The notes under the pieces: generated by a model | Databases searched by the model: none | Told to the model about the DNA's origin: nothing | The model's input: only the letters and a program-made list of their open reading frames with translations | Shown: positions 57,110 to 64,000 of the stretch, piece by piece | Numbering within the stretch: position 1 is the first letter of the stretch | How the letters are laid out: each line of letters opens with the position of its first letter | Source: Meira nashicola | Taxonomy: Eukaryota > Basidiomycota > Exobasidiomycetes > Exobasidiales > Brachybasidiaceae | Direction of reading: 5' to 3' | Length of the DNA: 64,000 bases | NCBI GenBank assembly: GCA_001600355.1 | Contig: BCJU01000002.1 | Coordinates: 248,001-312,000 of the forward strand | Position numbers and translations under genes: made by a program

Positions 57110-58726
57110 CTATTTGACCTTCTTTGCTGCTTGATGTTCTGGCCTGTGATCTACTTCGAAATCTACATGAACGAATGCTCTTTCGCACATTGGTAATTGT
57201 TCAATCTTATCTTGAAGATCTTGACTTACATTATGCGAAAGCCATAAGGGTGTTTCAGGTTTCATAACGATATCCACTTCAACGATATACTTTGGACCAG
57301 AATGATAAGCTTTAACGCTATCGATCATATCGATATGAGGATAATGAATGTGTAAAGCATTATAAGTGCATAATTGTAAAAATTCCACAGGTGCAGCAAC
57401 ACCGCACAATTCACGAAATTGTTCATATGCCGCTCTTGACCAACTGAAAATGATACCGAAACTGATGAGAATTGCACCTGAAGGATCAAGCCACCAAGCA
57501 ATTTTTGCTCCAGCAGCAGAAGTGAAAATACCGAAACCGTTGATGAATAAATCGTTACGGCAATCCACCCAAAGCATATCTAATTGACTGCTATGCTTGC
57601 GGTACATATAATTAAACACTCCCAAGACTGCCTTTGTCAAGAAAGCAACTCCAACGGCGATAAGGGAAGGATAATAAAGTGTATTAATCTCTCCCGGTTT
57701 ATGAGAACCAATATCTCTGGCTGATTCAACGATCAAAACGACAGAAACACATCCCATAATAGCAGCATAAACGATATTTCCGGCATTTTCTAATCTGCTT
57801 CCTCCGATTGGCCATTTACGTTCGTCAAGTTTATGTGATTTCCTATGAAGCAAATTCAAGACGATGTTTGCAAATGGATCGAAAACGCTATCGGCTGCCG
57901 TTGCAAAAAGAGAAAGAGATAATGACGAAATGGCAGCGTACAATTGCAAACCGGCCAAGACAAAATTAGCAACGATGTTGAGATAAATAAGGAATTTTAC
58001 CATTCCATTAGCAGCTTCAGCTTCATCTTCATCGTCCTTTGCATGCTTGGCAATCGGTTTTAGCAAATTTTCGATTAATGTGTTTTGCTTTTCGTAATAA
58101 TTTCTAATTTTCCTTTCCGTCCTTCTGCCTTTACTTGGTCTTCTACGAAGTTCTTGATCAGCATTTACTACTTTGCTACGTAATAGTAAAGGATCACTCT
58201 CTTCGCTTGCAGGAGTGATATAACCCATAGCATATGCATCATTGATCGAAAATGTTCCTTCAGGTGAAAGATGAGGAATGATATTGACAGGTGGAACTTT
58301 GGTTGTATCCAAATGAAGTGGACTTGTTGCACTATCAAGCCAAGCGCTTTGTTTTTCTCCATGTGATTTACCTTCCGCTCCTGGTCTAGTTGCCGCATTA
58401 GTTAATGAAGCAGCTGCGGCCGAAAGAGCAGCTTCTGGTAAACGAACATCTTCCATCTTTTGCTTTTGTTTTTCACGAGAATGAGGTGAAGTGGGCCAAA
58501 TGCTAGCAGACCTTTGTGGCGAGAAATTGCTTGCAACATGTTCGATATCTACTTGATTCTCTTCTGTGAGCGATAAAGGAGGTGAAACACCTGGTCGATG
58601 TTGTTCATCAGATTGAACAGATCCACTTCTACTGCGCGTTTCAGCCACTATATGATCGTGTGAGCCTGATGGTTGATCATGTTGAACGTTCAAATCCAAT
58701 TGAGCAGAATTGAGAGGATGAACCAT
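57110..58726 (-). CDS. Cation diffusion facilitator, Mn-type
   Basis: A single exon of 538 residues. The first ~200 are Ser/Pro-rich and cytosolic. About six transmembrane helices span ~239-440: MVKFLIYLNIVANFVLAGLQLYAAI, LSLFATAADSVFDPFANIVLNL, ENAGNIVYAAIMGCVSVVLIV, PSLIAVGVAFLTKAVLGVF, RNDLFINGFGIFTSAAGA and ILISFGIIFSWSRA. Metal-site residues are DSVFD in helix 2 and DCRND in helix 5, i.e. Asp rather than His, as in the Mn-transporting subgroup. A C-terminal dimerising domain follows. It probably moves Mn into the vacuole or Golgi; location is inference. Confidence 0.85.
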   Translation of the reverse strand: MVHPLNSAQLDLNVQHDQPSGSHDHIVAETRSRSGSVQSDEQHRPGVSPPLSLTEENQVDIEHVASNFSPQRSASIWPTSPHSREKQKQKMEDVRLPEAALSAAAASLTNAATRPGAEGKSHGEKQSAWLDSATSPLHLDTTKVPPVNIIPHLSPEGTFSINDAYAMGYITPASEESDPLLLRSKVVNADQELRRRPSKGRRTERKIRNYYEKQNTLIENLLKPIAKHAKDDEDEAEAANGMVKFLIYLNIVANFVLAGLQLYAAISSLSLSLFATAADSVFDPFANIVLNLLHRKSHKLDERKWPIGGSRLENAGNIVYAAIMGCVSVVLIVESARDIGSHKPGEINTLYYPSLIAVGVAFLTKAVLGVFNYMYRKHSSQLDMLWVDCRNDLFINGFGIFTSAAGAKIAWWLDPSGAILISFGIIFSWSRAAYEQFRELCGVAAPVEFLQLCTYNALHIHYPHIDMIDSVKAYHSGPKYIVEVDIVMKPETPLWLSHNVSQDLQDKIEQLPMCERAFVHVDFEVDHRPEHQAAKKVK

Positions 58727-59615
58727 TTTGTCGAATGGATACCCTTTTCTTAATCAAATATTCTCGATCAAAAGAAGATGGTGACGGGAAGATAAACTTT
58801 CTTTCGATGTAAAATTGGTAGTTATTTTATATCTTGCACAATTCTTCTACACAATAACAAAATTCTTTGCTAAGTGCTATGTGCTTGCGCCCAAATGATC
58901 AATCGTTTACCAAGCCGCGGATGATGTTCAAGATGGCGATTTTAAGAGGCGAATGATGCGAATGCTGTGCAAGATAATTGTGTATGCATGCATGTACTGT
59001 ATCTTCCCAATATTATCTCGATTAACCAACCGGTGGGGCGACACATATCGATAATATCTTTTTTTTTTCTTGAGATACGGGGCATTTGCACTTTCCAACG
59101 AGGGGCGGTACAAATGGGTCGCATTGTTATTTTTAGCTTGGCGCTGTCGAAAAAAAAAGATATGTAAGCCAGCCAAAGAAGAGGGAAGAGGGAGGGGGGC
59201 GTACATTCTGCTTTCGGAGTTTAGAGACGCGTTCTATTTTCGGGTATGAATACGTGTTTACTACCGAATAGTTATGTCACACTAGAGTATGTAGATCAGA
59301 TGACGATATAATGGATGGGAAATGTGATTTCATTCTTGATTTGGGGTGACATGTTTCGCCTGTTTTGCTTTTGTTTTAAATACATAGCTCGGGATTGGGT
59401 TTTGCTATACTGTGATTTTCTTTTGGAACCACCATCCCTCTCTTTCTCTTCATCATTTCTCTTCCTACATTATGCCAATCTTGTTGCTCCTGAGAAGAGA
59501 TAGAAAGCACACGTGAACGATGTGTAAAGAATGTGAAATGCAATCATAGAATGCAATATTTTATTTCTTTTTCTATGACGACGAATATAAAAAATGCTAC
59601 TCTTACAAGATCATA
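58727..59615. other. Long intergenic between transporter and BTA1
   Basis: 889 nt holding the transporter promoter and the BTA1 3' flank. Contains TGCATGCATG at 58985-58994, a T10/A-run pair near 59060 and 59150, a purine-rich stretch (GAGGGAAGAGGGAGGGGGG near 59181-59199) and CACGTG at 59510-59515. No gene supported. Confidence 0.45.
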
Positions 59616-62162
59616 TCAAATGCGGGTACCTTTGTAAAAGGAAGCGTACATGTTTACGTTATCGATCGGTTTACCAGTTTCACGAATGTGAACGGCTTCA
59701 ACACGGAAACCCATCTTTTCGAATCGTACATTGTACCATGGCTTCTTTGCTGCACTTCTCCAAAATACTGCACCACCTTTAGAAATCACTCTACTCAATT
59801 CAACGATTTCACGATCTAAATCGCTAATGGATTTATCTTGATCACGTCTTGCTTGTTCGATCGTTGGTGCAGGTTGTGAATCTGGAACGGGATCATACCA
59901 ATCCATATGATCCATTGTGATTGCATGTGTCAAACTTCCATCTTGGAATCCACGTAAAACGTTTACGATTGAATCAGTATGCAATCTAAAGGTATCCAAT
60001 AATGCGGCAGCATCCTTTTGTAACTTTTTATATGCTTCTTTTTTGAGGTATAAAGGACAACTCTCTTTGGAATATTTGTGTTGAAGGCATAATTTGTAAT
60101 GATAATTATTATCACGTACCAAATTGCGACTTGCGATCGTATCCAAAGTATCGATTGCAAATTGTTCAACTGAAACACCTTCGTTACGGAAACAATTGTA
60201 TTGGTTCATTGGAACACCCAATGCGTTCCACAAGAATGCTGGATTGCTCAAGAAGAATCGAATCATTTTCTTGTTAATCATTGCTTTACGTAAATGTTTA
60301 TCCCAAATGGCTTGTTGTTCTTCAACTGTTTTTGCTGCACAGAATGAATCAACATGCTTTTTAACTCCTGCTAAAGCAAAAGCAAATTTGGCCAAACGTA
60401 AAGCATGACCAGAATATCCACGGAAATAAAAGGCTTTGTCAAAGTAAGAATTGTTCAATCTCCAAAATTGATAAGCATGAGAAGAGAGATAAGGTGAAAT
60501 ACGACTGTCAAGCCATTCATGGAATTTTTCGTTCTTGCCTTCTCCGAACAAAGACCAAAATTCTTCGTATTCCAAAGAAGCGATACAAGCCAATTTCAAT
60601 TCCAACAAATGACCTTGACAAGCGTTCATATCAACACAGTGAATACGTTTAGGTTCTGCATCAACAGCATAATGTAAAGCATTATCACCTGCAGAGGTGA
60701 TACACAAGATTGAAGAATCTTTGTTGAGTCCCAAATGTTGCATGTCCACATGTGGATCTTCCCAAGTGAAACCGTAAATGAATGAACGGAAACTTGCAAA
60801 ATCGGGATCGATGTAAGGCAAACGCCATTGACGACGTTGATAATGGAATGAACTCAAAGGAACGTGAGGACCTAAATCGATTCGGAAAGCAGATGAAGTT
60901 GAACTGACTGAGCCATGTTCTGATTCACGACGGCGAACAAGTCTGTTACCTTGATTTCCAGTAATGTCGAAAGCAGAAGTAGAAATTGCAGAATCCAAGC
61001 CACCCTTTTCAGCAATTTCTGCTGCTTTTGTCGCTTGTAAGATGTGCGAGAAGGATAATTCAGGGAAAGAAGGAGGAACGATGACACGATTACCTGCTTC
61101 AACTTCGAATGCTTGAATTGCATTTGTTGTATCACGTTGTCTTGAACATCCTAACCAGATATAGTATGGAATACGAACGATAAAGGGTACGATAAAGTCA
61201 TTGCGACCGTTAAAGCATTTAATCGTTCCGAAACGATATTCCAAATAATCACGTCTTGCAGGATGTAATTCAACATGATCAAATTCGAACCAATGACTCC
61301 AGAAGAAACGGCTTAACCAACCACAATGACGACGTGAATCACCACCGATTAAAGCAGTTTTATCACCTGAAAATGGTGTCTTTCCTGAAACGTAAAAGTC
61401 CACAACGCCAAAGACACCAGTTTCAGGATCAAGGAATTCGTTAATACGATCCAAAACGGCATAAAAGGGAGGAATCATGGAGATACTATAACTGCATGTG
61501 AATAAATCAACTTTGCGTCCTTCTGCTAAATCAGGTAAATGGAATTCTTTTGCGTCTTGACAAAGAACACGAACGTTCTTCCATCCACGAGCATTGAAAC
61601 GTTGACGGGCAACTTGCAATAAAGGTTCGCACAAATCGATCAAATAAACTTGATCGAGTTGATCGATGGGAAAGTATTCTGACATTTGTTCAATGTTCCA
61701 ACCTGTTCCACCGCCAATATCTACCCATACCAAAGGTTTGCCTGGATTTGTCTTTTGCATTTCACGTAATTGAGCAGCAACTAATTTCAGCATAGTGCGA
61801 CGACCACGCAAAAGGCTGTTTCTAGTAGCATCATACACTGTAAATGCAAGATATGTCAGTAATTGATTCGGTATAATGAAACGTTTCTGGCATTCTTACT
61901 CACCTGTTGCTTGATTTTGATAAAATGCATCAAGACGTTCACTTTGTTTGGAATGTTTACCGATTGGCTGTAAGAAGCAAGTGTATGCGAAAACAAGGAT
62001 AGTTCGAATAGGTTTTACAAATTTAGCCAAACAAGCGATTACCAAGATGCTCAAGAGAAAGTAAAGTCCAATACGGATTGGTAATGAAGCTGAACGGGTA
62101 TAACTTGGAAGAGCATCAAAGTTTGAAGCCAGATTGGCCAACGTCTTTTGAACGTTAGACAT
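59616..62162 (-). CDS. BTA1: BTA1, betaine-lipid (DGTS) synthase
   Basis: Two exons, 61904-62162 and 59616-61837 (GTGAGT...TTACAG), give 826 residues. A membrane segment lies at 31-48 (IGLYFLLSILVIACLAKF). The N-terminal half is a SAM methyltransferase (VWVDIGGGTGWNIEQMSEYFP, ~122-145; VYLIDLCEPLLQVARQRF), the BtaB-like part that methylates the head group. The C-terminal half is a DUF3419/BtaA-like part (FRSFIYGFTWEDPHVDMQHL; ILCITSAGDNALHY; IHCVDMNACQGHLLELKL) that transfers the 3-amino-3-carboxypropyl group to diacylglycerol. Together they make DGTS, which can replace phosphatidylcholine under phosphate shortage. Complete and intact. Confidence 0.95.
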
Positions 62163-62960
62163 GACAATAATGAATCTCTGGCAAAAGAAGTGTGAAAGGG
62201 ATGACACAATTGGGAGAAGATGATGAAGGTGAGAGAGGTAAAAGAAAGGTGTGTATGTCAAACGATAAAAAGATGACAATTGCCACTTGACGGGAAGAAA
62301 TGAAAAAGGGAAAAGAAAACGTTCGCGTGGTCAAGTGCAAATCGGAAGAAATGCCCAAACGTATGTTTGTGTATGTGTGTGTGTGTGTGTGTATTTGAAA
62401 GCAGTGTACCCGCTCAAACCTCGTTGGGAGAAGGCATTGCTGAATGAATGCATTATGCACATTTCTTCTTGTGCACGGTCCAAATTGGGCTAATTTTTTG
62501 TTTGTCACACGCACACGATTCAAACGATTAAAACAAAAAAGGTGAAGCGGTCCAAGCTATTCCATCTCGCCCAAACGACTTTTATTCACAAACGGTGCCG
62601 ATTGCAATGAATTCAAAAGGAAAGGCAAGGGGGGACGGAAAGAGTGAGGGAGCGAACGTGGAGTAAAATGTCAAGGCAACGTGCGGATTGGATAAATTAA
62701 GCTATTATTGTACCAAAAATATGCAAGCGTGGCTTAAATTTGAGTTTAAGCTAAGAGAAAAACAACAACAAAAATGCGTGCATGGGCCATTTTGCTGAAA
62801 GATACATTCGCACACGACTATCACACTAAATTGACACATGGACTACAGACTGGTCTTACATAATTCGGGGAAGAATGATATCGATTGATTAGCTATTTAT
62901 GGAATGTATGTTGCTCGGAAGATAACATCATAATCTTGAGATATTTGACTTGTATGCTAC
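62163..62960. other. BTA1 promoter region
   Basis: 798 nt upstream of BTA1. Holds a (GT)9 run at 62375-62392, a purine-rich stretch (62610-62660), and CAACAACAACAAAAATG near 62760. No ORF with family resemblance. I saw no CACGTG phosphate-response site here. Confidence 0.45.
62375..62392. repeat. (GT)9 dinucleotide repeat
   Basis: Perfect GT run of 18 nt (after GTATGTTTGTGTAT), in the promoter side of BTA1. Confidence 0.9.
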
Positions 62961-63209
62961 TTAATCACAACTACCTTTACAGCACTTCCAATGACATTCG
63001 TCAAAAGGGCTCCAGAACCATTTTCGCTTCAACAATGTTAGATTGATTCGCTCTGTTTCGTATGTGCCATCATCGGTTCGAGTTGTAATATGCTAGATTT
63101 GATCTTTTAATATGGTTGGAGAAGGAGCCTTTGAACAAAGAAAAAATAGACAAAAAAGTTACATCCAATAGAAAAAAGAAGGAGTAAGAAGATTAAAACT
63201 CACTGCCAT
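62961..63209 (-). CDS. Candidate 45-residue cysteine-rich protein, split by an intron
   Basis: Model: exon 1 is 63204-63209 (only ATG GCA), intron 63093-63203 (GTGAGT...ATCTAG), exon 2 is 62961-63092, ending TAA. The product starts MAHITTRTDDG and ends with CHWKCCKGSC and a final Asp: four cysteines in the last 11 residues, an aromatic patch WFWSPF before them, and a Lys/Arg stretch upstream. No family is recognised. Support: perfect donor, open frame over the whole second exon, and a CAAC-containing A-rich leader (TCATCAACATC) before the ATG. An alternative acceptor (TTCAAAG at about 63132) would give a 14-residue dead end. It may be chance; transcript data would settle it. Confidence 0.45.
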
Positions 63210-63878
63210 GATGTTGATGAAGAGAAAATGAAGAGTTTGATGAAGAAAAGAAACGATAAGGAAATAAGGAAAACCTTCTTTATATCTTCTTTTCTAAGAT
63301 GATAGACTTCATGCTTACGATGGAATAAAGAATGTCTAGAGGCGTTATACGAATAAGCTTTAAAGACGCCTGCCAGCGCAGATCATCCATACATAAAAGC
63401 TCCTCTCACGCCTATCAGACTTTCCAAGTGACTTTAAATATGATCAAGATCTTGACTTTCTTACAATTCTAATTTCTGCTCTTAAAGAGACGGCAAAGTC
63501 GATCGATTTGAATTCTTTGGTGAATTTCAATGATCATAATCTTACGCCAACACGGTTGGTTCCTGCGCCTTTCTAGAGTAATGCTGAAGTGTAAAAGCCG
63601 TACACATTATATCCCTTCTAGACACTCCAATGTTCATCCGAATTCAATCACGAAGGCGAAATGTTGTGTTTTATTTGTTCTGCTGTCTCTCTTCTCTTTT
63701 GACAAGAGAAGAAAGAATGTCAACGAAAGCCTGAGATAGTCGTGTATGGATAATGGCGAATTTATTCCCTTCAGTTGCAGAAACCACACCATATCAAACC
63801 AGATCAAACAATACAGCATTCATTCATCATCATGATGACAAAAAAAGAAAAGAGAGGAAAAAAGTGACATAAAAAAAA
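63210..63878. other. Right-side intergenic DNA
   Basis: About 670 nt with no supportable gene. It has AT-rich flanks, a short GC-richer patch near 63365-63410 (CGCCTGCCAGCGCAG) and A-rich DNA (63840-63880). Small frames here show no resemblance to known proteins. Confidence 0.4.
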
Positions 63879-64000
63879 GCCCCACCCCGCCGAAGCGGAG
63901 CAGGGCAGGGCCAAACATTGGAAGGCGGTATACGGCGGAGCCATATACCGGGAGCGATCTCGTGCTGAGAAATGGACAATGGTCGCCGTGCAATGGCACG
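63879..64000. repeat. GC-rich DNA with serial hairpins at the window edge
   Basis: A sharp change to GC-rich DNA. Three short perfect stems follow each other: CCGC-CGAA-GCGG (63887-63898), CGGTATA/TATACCG (63926-63950, 11-nt loop) and CGTGC-AATG-GCACG (63987-64000). The unit continues past the edge, so identity is open: repeat element, structured RNA, or GC cluster. Confidence 0.5.

Overview
This is a 64-kb piece of a compact fungal nuclear genome, most likely a basidiomycete. The placement rests on several signs. The genes are closely packed, at about 43 protein genes in 64 kb. The introns are short, mostly 57-114 nt, with GTGAGT or GTAAGT donors. There are split tRNA genes, a DASH kinetochore subunit and complex I proteins (so not a Saccharomyces-type yeast), plus a betaine-lipid synthase and eisosome, yapsin-like and G-protein-gamma proteins. 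The look of the proteins suggests Ustilaginomycotina, but that is inference from general resemblance. I saw no transposon, virus, CRISPR array or secondary-metabolite cluster. The content is mainly housekeeping genes, many arranged head to head across short shared promoters.

Layout. 1-5.6 kb: G-gamma (STE18-like), mitochondrial BolA (BOL1), a secreted GPI-type cysteine protein and a 3-dehydroshikimate dehydratase. 5.6-13 kb: NOB1 and UTP18 share a promoter, then a U1-type zinc-finger splicing factor, an NDUFAF6-like complex I assembly factor and BRX1. 12.9-20.4 kb: a short-chain dehydrogenase, a Pil1/Lsp1 eisosome protein, MED21, signal peptidase SPC3, exosome CSL4 and PEX13. 20.7-30 kb: a split tRNA-Gly(GCC), cystinosin, SOF1, a complex I accessory subunit, the mitoribosomal protein Mrp51, the Pol III subunit RPC31 and an unknown acylation-candidate protein. 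30-43 kb: a BTB/T1-like protein, ADE1, DAD3, an unknown PH-domain protein, CHMP7, ARG1, a GPI-type aspartic protease and ENP1. 43-55 kb: a split tRNA-Leu(UAA), a small membrane protein, NFU1, RPA34, the mitoribosomal proteins mL60 and uS14m, ISA1, SEC5, UTP11 and MAF1. 55-64 kb: mitochondrial threonyl-tRNA synthetase, a cation diffusion facilitator, BTA1, a probable 45-residue cysteine-rich gene, and a GC-rich hairpin-bearing sequence that runs off the right edge.

How the genes fit together. Roughly a quarter serve ribosome or RNA-polymerase output: NOB1, UTP18, BRX1, SOF1, ENP1, UTP11, RPA34, RPC31, MAF1 and CSL4. A second group is mitochondrial: BOL1, NFU1 and ISA1 in Fe-S cluster delivery; an NDUFAF6-like factor and a complex I subunit; Mrp51, mL60 and uS14m in the mitoribosome; and threonyl-tRNA synthetase. 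The best candidates for something undescribed are the small split cysteine-rich gene near 63 kb, the terminal GC-rich hairpins, an over-represented TGCATGCA palindrome in promoters, and two large proteins of unknown function (28.5-29.9 kb and 32.9-35.3 kb). All gene models are read from sequence by eye. Intron boundaries were chosen by splice consensus, reading frame and family conservation, without transcript support.
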